Of a stretch of 64,000 nucleotides of DNA, positions 32,723 to 44,247 are shown one piece after another. The position numbers were made by a program, and so were the translations under genes. Below the pieces are notes generated by a model, which made no database searches, was not told where the DNA came from, and worked only from the letters and a program-made list of their open reading frames with translations. Positions within the stretch are counted from its first letter, which is position 1. Every line of letters begins with the position of its first letter. Origin of the DNA: Stratiolaelaps scimitus. Lineage: Eukaryota; Arthropoda; Arachnida; Mesostigmata; Laelapidae. Where the stretch lies: the NCBI GenBank assembly GCA_019614645.1, contig JABWDB010000005.1, positions 17,287,001-17,351,000 of the forward strand, written 5' to 3'.

Positions 32723-33556
32723 GTTTACAATGCTGCTCATCCGATCGGTCGTAGCAGTCTATGACATAGTCGCACTTCTGCCAACGGGGTACGCATTGAC
32801 CCGAGGTACATCGGAACTCTTTTCGCGGGAGACATTGGCGGACGACGAACGGCGGGTGCGTTGTTGTGGTCGTGGATGGCAATGGGGCATGAGTCGTTGA
32901 CTCCGGCCCCTTTCGGACGTCCAGCGTGGTGTCCGGTACGATCTGTGGTGGATACCAAGTTGCCGACGTTGGCCAATAAGAAGTTGTGACCGCGTTTTCA
33001 TACACACCCGTTGTCGGGTAACGGTCTGGGCGGTACATTTCATGGTTTGTCGAATGGGTCACAACTGATGATGGGTAACTTCCCCTCGTGACATCTGAGG
33101 CTGACTGGGTCGTCGGGTATCCTAAGCGAGAACCCGGATAATAGGGGTCCGAGCTGCTCGGATAGTAGAGGCTGACATTCGATGAAGGGTATGGATCAGG
33201 AGTACCCGGATGATAGCGCGGAGGGTGTCGGGTTGACGCCCCTAAGCCCGGGTATCCAAAGGTTGTAGTTATTGGAGGATTGGTCGTTGTAGTGTAGCGG
33301 CCACTGGGGTACTCGGGATAACGAGTCCCAAAGCTAGCGCCAGGTGGGTAACCTCGATCGGTTGAAGTCGCGTAGCGATCGCCGCTCGCAGGACCATATG
33401 GATTACTTGCTGGCCTCGTACTTTCAGGATGATGGGGTCTCGACGTCGGGCGCGTCGGTGGCGTGTTTAGATGATAAGGTCGCGTGTTACTATTAAACGG
33501 GTCGGATGAGCTGGACTCGGTTGTGAACGTATCTGGCGGTAGAGGGCGCCTGCCAA
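32723..33556 (-). CDS. trol: mucin-like Pro/Ser/Thr/Tyr-rich block plus LDL-receptor class A module 3
   Basis: The largest exon of the gene (834 nt, 2+831+1), with acceptor gctttttttgacag and donor AAAC|GTGAGC. About 230 residues are rich in P, S, T, Y and G, with loosely repeated YPSS, YPG and RYP motifs and runs such as STTTTTTHPPF. This suits dense O-glycosylation and an extended conformation. The last 40 residues are an LA module (CLPRKEFRC ... RSDEQHC). The split codon at the next junction gives HCKPCDDR, which starts module 4. Confidence 0.88.
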
Positions 33557-34255
33557 CTGTCAAAAAAAGCCCAAGATAACAGATAACATAACAAAAAGGG
33601 TACATGGGTGAAATGAAATCTTAATGATGTTAAACTCAAAATATAAAACATGAAATAAAGGTAAACCAGAGGAGGGCCACTGAAATATCAAATATTGCTT
33701 AGAAGCGAATACATGTTTATTTTTTGTATGATGTTGATGCTGCTTAAATTTAGCCTCAAAACCCAAACGGATGTAAACGTAAAACAAACCTAATCAAATA
33801 AATAAACAGCCTACTTCGAGTTCCGGTATATATATATATATATATATATGAATGGAATTGAGAACCCAGAAAAAATCATGGATAAATGAGCGACGCACAA
33901 CTTGCAGAGGTGAAGCGAATACGCCCAAACATATAATAGCTATAGAGAGCGAGAGAGAGAGAGAGAGAGAATATAGGGACACGAACGCTTATCCAGCAAT
34001 CCATTGGCAATATCGACAACCCATTCTTCCCGCTGCACGAAATCCCTCCGAGTGTATTTTTCGCGTTGGCCAGTTATGTTTATTACTATCCTGTACATTG
34101 AGGTGTACGAGGAAGTGTTGGCAGTTAACACTTCATTTCGTGCCAACCAATTCTTGTTCCTATCCAGAATCCACCAACGAAGACAAAACGAAACTTTTAT
34201 GCTGCTCCTGTGTGGGCGCTAGCGCACCAAATGTGTATGTGTGCGCGCGCTTTTG

Positions 34256-34257
34256 CG

Positions 34258-34300
<43 letters not shown>

Positions 34301-34404
34301 TATATACGAACGTCAAACGTGGCCACCACAGAAAACATTAAATATATATATATATATATACATATATATATACGAACGTCAAACGTGGCCACCACAGAAA
34401 ACAT

Positions 34405-34438
<34 letters not shown>

Positions 34439-34471
34439 ATGTTTTCTGTGATGGCCACGTCGCACATTCGT
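34256..34471. repeat. tandem plus inverted repeat embedded in (TA)n
   Basis: A 37-bp unit beginning ACGAACGTCAAACGTGGCCA occurs at 34306-34342 and again at 34372-34408 (period 66 with its TA spacer). It then recurs inverted at 34435-34471 with a few mismatches. TA tracts fill the spacers, so the strand can form a long hairpin. Confidence 0.9.
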
Positions 34472-35980
34472 TTCGTTCATCTTGTGTCTTTCTTGTCGCC
34501 GCTTTCCTTCACCCGCTTGCTTTTAGGAGCAAGCTGTTTACCGCGTTGGCTCTAGTGTCCGCTAGCTGAGGAGTTGGGACGTTTGAGGAATCGAACGACT
34601 GCCCGAACGCTGGCCACTGACACAGAGGCAGACGGCAGGCGACGGATGGATGGATGTGGCAGCACAACGAGTTTTTCATTGATTATTTCTTTTGGCCAAC
34701 GGAACGTTGGTCGCGCAAAGGGGGAGCGCGGCAAAAAAAACACATCGCTAGCGGAGATTCGAGGGTTTGTGAAAACGCCTCGATTGAAAGGAGTCGGTGG
34801 GACAAGCGTAGTAGCTCCTCTCCCGTCGGTAGCAGCCGATCGGCAGAAAGCAGCACACGGTCTTACCTTACTCAATACTAAAACTGCTGCTGCTTCTTCT
34901 ACGACTACTTCAAGTGCTTCCCAGCCTTCGACTAGCCCTAGAAAACCCCTGCTTAGCTATCCGTTTCCGTCAAAGCTGCAGGCAGCTCCATTTCTTCGCT
35001 TTTCATCTTATTTTTTCCTTCTTTCCCTCTCTGTCTTTCTCTCTGTCTCCTTGTCTTTCTCTTTTTGCGTCTCCGTGAGTTTATCCGCCTCTTGGTCGAT
35101 TCGCCCTAAGACCGCTCTCTCATTTTCGCTTTGTTCGCCGCCTTCTAGCGGTCGATCGCCGAACGCCATTAGGTGATTAGACGGTTGGGTTGCAGGCGAC
35201 TCTCCAACTCTGTTTGGAGTCCTTCTAGCTGCGTCCCGTACACTTCGACACCGGAGCCAGTTTTGCTTACTACCGTCGAGGTAAGGTTGAGCAGGCGGGT
35301 GGTGTCGGGGAGGGGGGGGTCACACAGGTCGTCCTGAACCGCTGGAATACTGCAGCCATTGCTTTCTGCTGTCGACACTTGTTTCATTTCACATTTTCAC
35401 CTATCCATTTTCAAGTCAGCTGATGATCCTTATATTGAATTTATAGCTTCGTTTCTCTTTATCAAGAGGCATGTCTCATATTCTTGTCATTGTAGACTCA
35501 TTTTTTCACATGGTGTGCTAGGTGAGGACGACGCTGAGTTCAAATTCGAAACGATGAGGCGCCCTTAACCAAAATGTTACCTATGTTGAACAAGTCAAGG
35601 TGTAGATAACCCAGCTAGCTCTGGCGTTGTCCTTATGGGCAGCATTGTTTCAACTAACTGCCTCAGGCGTCGAACTGTATAGCCATCTGGTAGATTCTGT
35701 AGATAGGCGTGTGTGCATAAAGGATCTGTAGTCTGCAATCGAGGCAAACGCAGTACGTCAGGCCCACCGTGTAATCCCCAGGGTGTTTGTACGTGTATGA
35801 CAGGACATAGATGGTGACGTTGCTAACCTCAATGCTGTACGACGCAAACTTGATTCGTTCAATGCATTTATAGACGATATTTAAATGGTAAGGTGTGCGA
35901 ACTGGTCGGCCAAATAGCTTACGACGAGCCCAAAAAAATACGTGAGGGATAAAAATAGTTTCCTAGATACCCTAGTAGAT

Positions 35981-36050
35981 CTTATGAGGCAATAACGAAA
36001 GCTGTTGTACCGTGGACGTCAAATGTTGGCTCTGAGGCAGCTCGGAAAAT
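35981..36050 (+). mobile_element. truncated relative of the 22.3 kb SINE
   Basis: CTTATGAGGCAATAACGAAA and GTACCGTGGACGTCAAATGT align with CTTATGAAGCAATGCTAAAA and GTACCGTGGACGTTAAAGGT of the SINE at 22.41-22.46 kb. Only the body is present; the tRNA-like head is missing. Confidence 0.6.
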
Positions 36051-37909
36051 GACTTAGACACTCTAGTAGGTATATGAGCATAAGCTATATATTGGTGTTC
36101 GTCAGTTGTGCGGATATGGCCATGTACAGAAAAACGTTGAGATTACATAGGGACATTAGGACGAGACAGGTAAGGACTACGAAGGAATAAGGACCCCTAG
36201 ACCTGATCGATGTTGAACTTCGCTGAGCAATTTTCTGTGAGCAAGTGTATTTTTCTTTAAATAAGTATTCATATAGTGCTATATATAAATTTAGCACTGA
36301 ACTAAATTGGGTACACCTGAACAAGTCATGTAGATAATAGATAAACGAATGTTTTGTGTTATACACTGAATGATGACCCATTGCTCAACTGGTGAATATC
36401 TTCGAAGCGACCATAAGGAATATTTTCCGAAGCATACTGTAACTTTTTTGTGAAAATTTAGCAGCGCATTTCTCAAATTCCCAAACATATATTTTATCCG
36501 TACAAGAACCAGAAACGTCAACAGGTTGGCTGGGCAATCATTGCAAGGAATAACGGCGATAAAATACCTGATTTGTTCATCCTCGAAGGCAGATTGCGTC
36601 GGTGACTTTCAAGCCATTACTATTTCCGTTCACTATTGCTACCTGCTTTAAACAAGAATATGCAACACAACCTGACATTTTGCCTGGAAACCTCGGTTAT
36701 ATTCTAGTTACTATTCTATAACCTTCTAGCATCTCCAATCAAACGTGTCAGCTGTCTCAGATGTGACACCACGAAACTAGCACCGGGGTAACAGGCACGC
36801 TTGTAGGACCCGTGCACATCCGCCTATGCCTTGTGGAGAACGCGTCACACCATTGGTTCAGTTGTAAGTTGGCTGTCACTTTGGACGGGGTTCTGATGTA
36901 GTAACTTAGGGTAAAAGATTATGGATCTCTTCGAGGCGTCACGAAACATGCCGATTTCCCAAATCAGAAACGCCTCGTACGAGACTGCCATTAAGGCAAC
37001 GACTGTGGCGCATAAACAGCGTAAAATAGTCACCGTTGCCCCCATTGAAAGGGTTGCTATCGTCGTCGCTAGTTCTTGCGAGACGAGATGCTACGATTGC
37101 TCGTCATAGCGAGCGCGATTTGCAGCAGATGAGTTAGACAGCAGATGTGTCTATCTGGTGGCGGTGGTGGTAGTGGTCGGTCCTTCGGCATTCGTAAATA
37201 TTCACCATATGACGTCGTGTACAATGGCTGTTCTGTATCCACCGTCCGACCGTTGGACTGTGATAGCCGGCAGCTCGCTTCCCTCGGTGCAATTCACATA
37301 CTCGCAAGGCATTGTGATATTAATGCAGTCTCTATGACGATGAGGGTTTTCAGGGATTCAGACCGTCTGGTCAGAGCCATAAAAAGCGCTGGTGTCGCAA
37401 GGTCGAGGGATAATGAGAGGTGCGCATACTCTGACTAAGTATATGTAGATACGAGCTTACAATGTGAATGTTCAGACAGAATCTGCTGCTTCGCACATAT
37501 GCTTCCTAGTAGGAAACTTATCAGCGACGTTCATCGGTTACTTTACCATCCAACAACAATGTCCCGGATGGAACATTCGGGCTGTCGGAGTCAAAGTTGA
37601 TTCCGTCGAGGGTAAGAGTTGCATTTCACATACCTACTCAACATGAGTGACTAATTACACAAGGTATTGCACATTGCGCTATTGGAAAGGGGAGTCATGA
37701 TGCAGACTAGGCATTGTTTTACGTTCCGTTTCTCAGTGCGTTGCTCGTTCTACACGAGCTCATGACTTATTTGATTAGCTAAATAAATCAATTAACAAAT
37801 ACCTATGCCAAGGGGCATTGCTAATAAGACTAATCGGTCAACAGGCACAAAGATTGTTGTTCGACAGACAAGTGTCCATTCGATCCAATCATCATTGAAG
37901 ATGACTCAC

Positions 37910-38221
37910 AGGCACCAGCCACGGTCCAGTCGTCGCTAACAAAGAGCATATCGCCTTGATTGTTCGGAGATTGTCGGAAACTAGCAGGATCAGGGAGTTT
38001 GGGAACGAGGGACAGCGCCTCATGGGTTCGACCTCTGTGCCAGTGAGTCCTTCGGGGATGGTGGGGTCTGCGAGTAAAGTTCGGCCGACGGCGCCGTCGA
38101 GGGCACCCGCTCTCGTCGGACACATCGTGTAGGCCCGGACATTCCATTACACCATTACATCGCCAGCTTCTAGGGATACAGGTGCCTAGATCGCATTGCC
38201 ACTGTTTCTTTGGATGGCACA
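37910..38221 (-). CDS. trol: LDL-receptor class A module 2 plus basic linker
   Basis: The exon starts after catcgcag and ends at T|GTGAGT. Residues 1-40 are an LA module (CHPKKQWQC ... VSDESGC). It runs straight into a very basic stretch (PRRRRRPNFTRRPHHPRR), followed by about 45 residues of low-complexity linker. The NFT in the basic stretch is a possible N-glycosylation site. The basic run could bind polyanions or be cut by a furin-like protease; neither is shown. Confidence 0.87.
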
Positions 38222-40021
38222 CTGCGATGTACACCATGCACCGTACCAGTGACATGCATGCATTTGGTGTTTAAGGCCAAGAGATATGGATAATGGGGAT
38301 AGAGAGAGAGAGAGAGAGGGAGAGAGAGAGTCAGACAGTAGATCCGTGTCATTTTTCGGTGCATAATAGTGATCATGCGTCGGTCGGTGGCGATGGATGG
38401 CGCGTTCCGGACATAGGTGGTGGCCAGCAGTTTCATCCCATGGACGGTTGTAAGATAAGATCGGGGTCAGGTAGTTTGAGGGGGTTGCGGTGCGGGCATC
38501 GGGTTGAGGGATAATGGTAACGGCACGTGTCCGCCAACGACGAATGGAAGCGTATGCAAGGAGAGGCAACAGACGTTAAGAGATGTTGGACAGGTAAGTG
38601 GTCCGTCGATTGTGGTTTACGCAGGTGTCGGTTAGAGACAGTCGGTTAGTCGGGTTCCCGGCATGGTATCGGCATTGTGCCGAAGAGAAGTAGTTGGTTA
38701 AAGGGTTGAGGAATCATTGAGACAGTTGGGAGAGAGGGTTGAGGTTACGTAGGAGGATGATGGTTTGTTCAGAAAGCAGGCGTTGACCCGGAAGAGGTCG
38801 TGGTTGACCCGTGCAGAGTAGATGGACGGGATGAAACGCCCGAGCAGCATGCGAGCAGCATCCGTCCGTGTGAGGCGTCGGATGGCGGCAACAGTCAAAC
38901 GGAAAAGGTCATTAGGTAGGTAACTGTTAGAAAGATGCAAGCTATCGATACGAACAATGTTAGCAAAGAAGGTGACAGAGAGAGAGAGAGAGAGAAAGGA
39001 GAGACATCGTGCTAGAACTGAAGCCCTGAGCTTCCCTATCGTTTGATCGAGTTGCTATTTCTTCTGCGGCATAGGTCGATCCGTTAATCTGTGGGTTTGC
39101 CTGTCTGCAAAGTGCGTCTCTCTCGAATGCTTCATATTTTGAAAAATGTTCACTATAGCTAATTCGGATATTCAACAATACTTCGACCCTGATCAATGTT
39201 CGAGCTGCGGTGAGTGTTTATCATCAAGAGTGATCTAGCAGAGATGATAGGTGCCGGCTCTCCGCCCGGCGAAACGTGTAGCAGAGAAATCATGTTAAAA
39301 GTTGCTCCACCTCGCTTTCTTTCATCGTAATTGCCGCATCTGCGTGGTCCTGATGTGGCGGACCGATGCAATATTCAATCGCGCAATGTTGCACATGGCT
39401 TTATGGTTTGGGCGAGGTGTTGATAATAATCCACGATACGAACGCTTTCCTACTCAGAGGTCGATGCGCGGTCTGGTTCGCCCTCAGGTGGGGCTGGCAC
39501 TCGCCACAATGACCAGTGACGTGGTGCAGAAAAATTGAAAAATCGCCGTGTACTTAGTAAAGAAGAGCAGCAGCCACTTTGGTGTTGGTCACGAGAGCCA
39601 TTTTGGTAAATATAGGAAAGCGTGTCACCTTAGGAGCAACGTAGTATGATTCAAATGTACAACAACATTTGAAGGGTGTCCTGTACAAATATATGTATAA
39701 GTAGCTCAACACAAACTGACAGCCTCAATGAATGAATTTAGTTTTATTTTAATTGCTATCTATAATAAACAGGAAATAATAATAAATATACTGAAAATAG
39801 CTCTACTATTTGCTGATTGATGGATGAGCAGTGACACTCAGAAGGCGAATACGATTCTAAGCTAGACCAATTGTACTAATCAATTACCAGGAGAGCCCAC
39901 CAATGAACCGATCATGTTGATAAATGTTCAGGCGGCCGTAGCACTAGCCCGGCTCGCCGTTTAACAATAGTAGTTCTCCTACGGTGCTGTAATGTAAGCA
40001 GAGGAATATTATAACACTTAC
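38222..40021 (-). other. 1.8 kb intron between LA 1 and LA 2
   Basis: GA-rich tracts at 38300-38331 and 38977-38999. No coding motif. Confidence 0.82.
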
Positions 40022-40135
40022 AGCATCCGTGTTCGTCCGATGAGTCCAAGCAATCGGCTACTCCGTCACACCTTCTTTTCAGCAGGTAACAGGAGCCGTC
40101 CTTACATTGAGCAAAGCCAATTCCACACGGCGCAC
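40022..40135 (-). CDS. trol: LDL-receptor class A module 1
   Basis: A single-module exon of 114 nt, phase 1 on both sides, with acceptor tttctag and donor T|GTAAGT. It carries the six-cysteine LA pattern: CGIGFAQC, then DGSC, RRCDG, ADC and the calcium-binding end SSDEHGC. LA modules bind ligands through a calcium-stabilised acidic loop. This is the first recognisable domain of the protein. Confidence 0.9.
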
Positions 40136-43100
40136 CTAGAAAACGAGCAGTCGCCAGAGGAAAACGAAACCCATGAGCTTATGCCTGAACATACACAAAT
40201 ATACATACATTGCATAAGTACGAACATTTTGTCAATATGTATCTGTTGGCTTGACCGGCAAATCATACATACATATGTACAAGACTGTTAGTCTCCTCGT
40301 TCTAAACATGCTTACATGATAGTGACTTGATGAAGGAGTGCTAATAGACCAGTGTCAGGACTCATGGGAACAACCTTCGCACTGGACTGGCTGTTTTTTT
40401 AGTTTTCTATATCAGACACTCGACCTTAGTCATCCATTGCTTATATACGACTTAGATACTTATATGAGCCTATGGGGCTTAAGCGGCAGGAGCAATTTGA
40501 TAGCGAGTCATTCCCGTGTTGCTAACTATTATAATAACACTAAGGTTAAGAGCTTATAACGCTTACAAACCAACTTCCTACACTTTCTCTAGGTCTCAAG
40601 AAACGTTCTCAAACGCTACCGTGTCACGATTATGACAGAATTGCAAAATTGCGACACTCGACCCAACTAAAGCGGGTTTGCTCGGGTTAGCGAGCCAAAC
40701 CATAATGAAGATTGCTTCAAATAGCTCCTCACATTCGTTTCGACCCCTATAACAGTTCCACACCAGCAAACATCACTGATCGTAGCAATAAAAGTAAGCC
40801 ACTTATTGTGATCGGCAGGGTGGTTTGTGCCTCTTTCAAAGCCTTAAACCCCTCGCCTCGCTGAGAGCAGAACCAGAACACCTAGACGACAGGGAAGCGG
40901 ATAAAATCAATTCTCTGGGGGAGAGAGACACCTCTGTAACATTGGGGGCGCCATTAGCATCGATATTGGGGCGAGCAATTGGACAAATGGTCACATGCAT
41001 ACGTCCACGCTTTCAGTGGTTCCCAGCTGAACTGAAAATGCGACCACTCAAGTGAAAGATTCAGTGTGAATAAGTGAAGAGACAACGTTGTTCGTAACGA
41101 TCTCACCGATGAAGATCTGTTGTATCAGCCCCCTTTTTTGTTAAGCGAAATGAACTCGACTCACTGCAAACACTCACCCTATGCTGTATTCGGCGTAAAA
41201 GTGCCGTCTCGAAATTTGGTTTGCGGGCTTGCTGATTATGGACGACGACTTAATTTTTTTTTTAGCTTAGGGTTATCGTGATCTCATTTACAGAGTTTCT
41301 CAATGAATGCTTAGCGTAGACGTTGCGCAATGATTTGATTATTTGTAGAAGAAGATCACGTCGAATGAGCACCGACGTTTTGAACGGTCGCCCGAGCATC
41401 GTACTCCCCAAAGGCTGCATGAACATTGAGGTAGGTCGATATAACGGAGCGAAATATTAGCTCACGCTGTTCATTTCCATTGGCAATTGCGCAATGGCTA
41501 CTCATATGCAACAGATGTGGCCCAGTCGACCGGAGCTAGCAACAGCCGGCAATTTCTTCTCTTATTCCTCTGCGCCCGCCCAGAGAAGAAGGGCCAATCT
41601 CGTTCCTCCACGTCTGCCTCTATAGGGCTAGAAACAGCGAAAAGCAAAAGAAAATAAGCAAACCCGTGCTACAACATAAAACTGCAGTGAATGGGCCATG
41701 ATGATGCCGCTGCTGCCGCTACTGTTGTTGATCTTCGTGAATGCCGTGAATGGAGCCAAAAGCTAGCGCCGTCAAGAGGATGCCCCTCTGACGGCCACCG
41801 AGGCAAATAGGTGCGAACCGAGAAAAGCAGCCCAAAACTCGTTTTTTTACAGAGATTTCGTTGGTTCTTGCAGCCAGATGCCCTTTTGCAGCACCGGTCG
41901 ACATCGCAAATGGAAAGAAGAGTGGTAAGACAGGGAGACAGAGAGAGAGAGAGAGACACGTAAACTCGTTCGTTGACTGACTGGCTGGCTGTTTGTCCTT
42001 CGACTCTTGGACGTCAGCAAGCGGCGGAGGCAGTGGTCGAGGCTGGACGACTGCACGGCTAGGCTGGAGAAAAGACGATTGAGATTCAAATTGAACGAAC
42101 GGTTCGGGTCGCATAGTAACCGCTTGCTTGCTTGCTTTCCCCCATGAAGGCCGTTTTCGCAACGTGGCCATCCGTTTTCGTCGCCGCCGCCGGCCGCCCC
42201 GCCGGCCGACCGGCAGACAGCCAGCGGCGACAGCGGGCTATGCGGCCACTGCCGAACAAAACACATTATTACTATGCGCCTCTTTCTGCCTGGGGCTTCA
42301 CCGCAGGCATTGCTGCTGCCACTGTGGCTGTATTATTGCGCCGCCTTTGTTATCGCTATTGCCGTACCTCTGGCGTGGCTGGCCGTTGCCTCTCCTGTTG
42401 CCATTCCTAACCGTTACTATCGTCATCCGCTGTCGTGACCAGGTTTGTTGTTGTGATTTTTCTGTTGTCTTTTGCCACTGCTCCTGTTGTCGTTGCGATA
42501 GCTAGCTATGCTTTCATTGTCTCCTTCGTGAACCTCGTTCTTCGCCTCGTCGGCCACTCGGGCTATATCCTCTTATGAGCTCCTTCTGCAAGTTGGCTTA
42601 CCTCACTGGCTTCTCTTCGCCGCCGCCGGCGCCGACGTCGCCCACCCTTAATAACAGTCAGCTCGTTCTGCGAGCCAGTCAGCCTTCATTCTACCGTCGT
42701 CCCATAGTATATCCTCTCTTCCAATCTCATGACAACGGCATCACCAGCATTTTCGATGCGTCCGCCCGCGGCGGCGGCGCAGCAGACCCTGCGCCATAGC
42801 CCGCAGCAGGGACGTACGCCCCTACGGCTTGTAGGGGCCTACGGTCGAGTGGTAGTCGTGCTGATGGTGGTAGTAGTAGTAGTTGTTTGGTTGTGCGCAT
42901 AGTCGTCTTGTTTGCTTGCTTTTTTGCTTCCTCGCTGAATCGCCCCACCTGGCCTTTCTATTTTCGTTGTGTTTTCGAACTGCCGCGGCAGAGCAGAGGG
43001 AAAACCGTTACGGGAGACCCCTCCCCGGAACGATGGAAGGCGGAGGCGACGGGCAACTCAATTTTGCAGAACTGCATCGATACTCTGGTGGCGCTGGACG

Positions 43101-44136
43101 CGGATACGAGACTTTGTGTTGAAATGGCGGAAAATTCCCTTGATCCATTTTCTATCTGAAGCGTAGCTCTGTGCTTCTTTCGGCGTTACCATTTCGTCCA
43201 CTCGGCCCGTGTCCGTTGTTGGTTGCAGTGGAACGAGGTGATCAGACTTTTATATTGACTTGATCCAATTTGACGAGCTGTGTTCGTTGAGGACACGAAC
43301 ATATCCCAGATATGTGTATACATCCGTAAGGAGACAACCTCGGCAATGGGGCGGCAGTTTGAGGCAAGAAGCCGCTCAAAGTGTCCAGGACAAGTCGCTC
43401 TCTCTCTCTCTCTCTCCCTGATCAGGGACATACAGCTTTCTCCTCGTCACTGATGATGATGATCGTGGGTCGGCAGTCACAAACGTCGAATTCTGTGCAG
43501 CGAAAAGATCGTTGCCCAATCGCTACAGGCGGCTTTTGGTGCACCGCAATGAGGCGGCTCCACAAAATATTCAGCAAATTATTTATTTAATCCGCTCGCT
43601 TTTGCTCGAGCGATTATTGCAGGCAAATCAACGCTGTGAGCTACTACATGGTTTGCATGTGCGGTAACGCCGTTCGTGTCGATGACCAACTGCGCTTAAT
43701 ATACGATTGGACCTCAACTGGTCAGCTTCCTATTCAGCATTCGACGAATACGCGTATGGCCCGACAGAATCTGAGACCGTCAATCCGTTACACAAACGAA
43801 TTCTTAAACACATGCTAATTGCTAGTTTCTGTCCGTTTTTAGCATGACAGCACCGGTTGCTTTGAAGTCCTTTCAAGCACCCGAGGTACTGCATAAATAA
43901 TCATTTCTTTCTCTATTCATGTTAGCAGATTTGAATTAAGTGACAGTAGTAAGTAATGTTCACATTGATAGGATATAATAGGCGTTTGTTTGCCTGTGAT
44001 GATAATGATTATCCATCCTGTTCATTCACGCAATGTCCACAGGGATTGCTGTAAAAAATGGCCATGTATGGGTTATCGATATGCACGACCTTTCATCGCA
44101 GTCGTTATTGTTAATAATGCCTGCCTGTATACTGAC
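40136..44136 (-). other. 4.0 kb intron between the acidic exon and LA 1
   Basis: GC-rich, CT/GC-repeat-laden sequence at 42000-43000. Open frames there are low-complexity on both strands. No domain motif was found. Confidence 0.75.
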
Positions 44137-44247
44137 CTCCTTGTAATGTCCTCTCATGCGAAGCTCCGCCAGGGTGGGCCTCGTCGATTTCGGCCAACGG
44201 ATTACGATCTGACTCGTCCAGATCGTCTTGGTCGCCATCCTCGTCAT
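44137..44247 (-). CDS. trol: acidic N-terminal exon (Asp/Glu-rich)
   Basis: The acceptor follows a T-rich tract (tttatttgccgatttcatag); the donor is GGAG|GTCAGT. The 111 nt encode an acidic segment (DEDGDQDDLDESDRN) and then HPGGASHERTLQG. Vertebrate perlecan also has an acidic DDED-type stretch ahead of its glycosaminoglycan sites, so this is probably the domain I equivalent. Phase 1 on both sides lets it splice directly onto the first LA exon, giving ...TLQG-APCGIG.... Confidence 0.7.

Larger units (their letters stand above)
33557..37909 (-). other. 4.4 kb intron between LA 2 and the mucin-like exon
   Basis: Contains the inverted-repeat/(TA)n complex at 34256-34471, pyrimidine-rich sequence at 35020-35080 and a SINE remnant at 35981-36050. 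No LA motif seen. Confidence 0.78.

Noticed and set aside
33852..34555. Long open frames encoding repeated Tyr-Ile
   Set aside because: They are translations of (TA)n tracts.
34574..35176. 200-codon plus-strand frame
   Set aside because: Its C-terminal half is Ser/Phe/Leu from a CT-rich tract; low complexity.
35690..35975. Minus-strand open frame of about 95 codons with a PKD-like motif (YKHPGDYTVGL)
   Set aside because: No start, poor splice context and no other part of a PKD fold; a frame this length is expected by chance in 64 kb.
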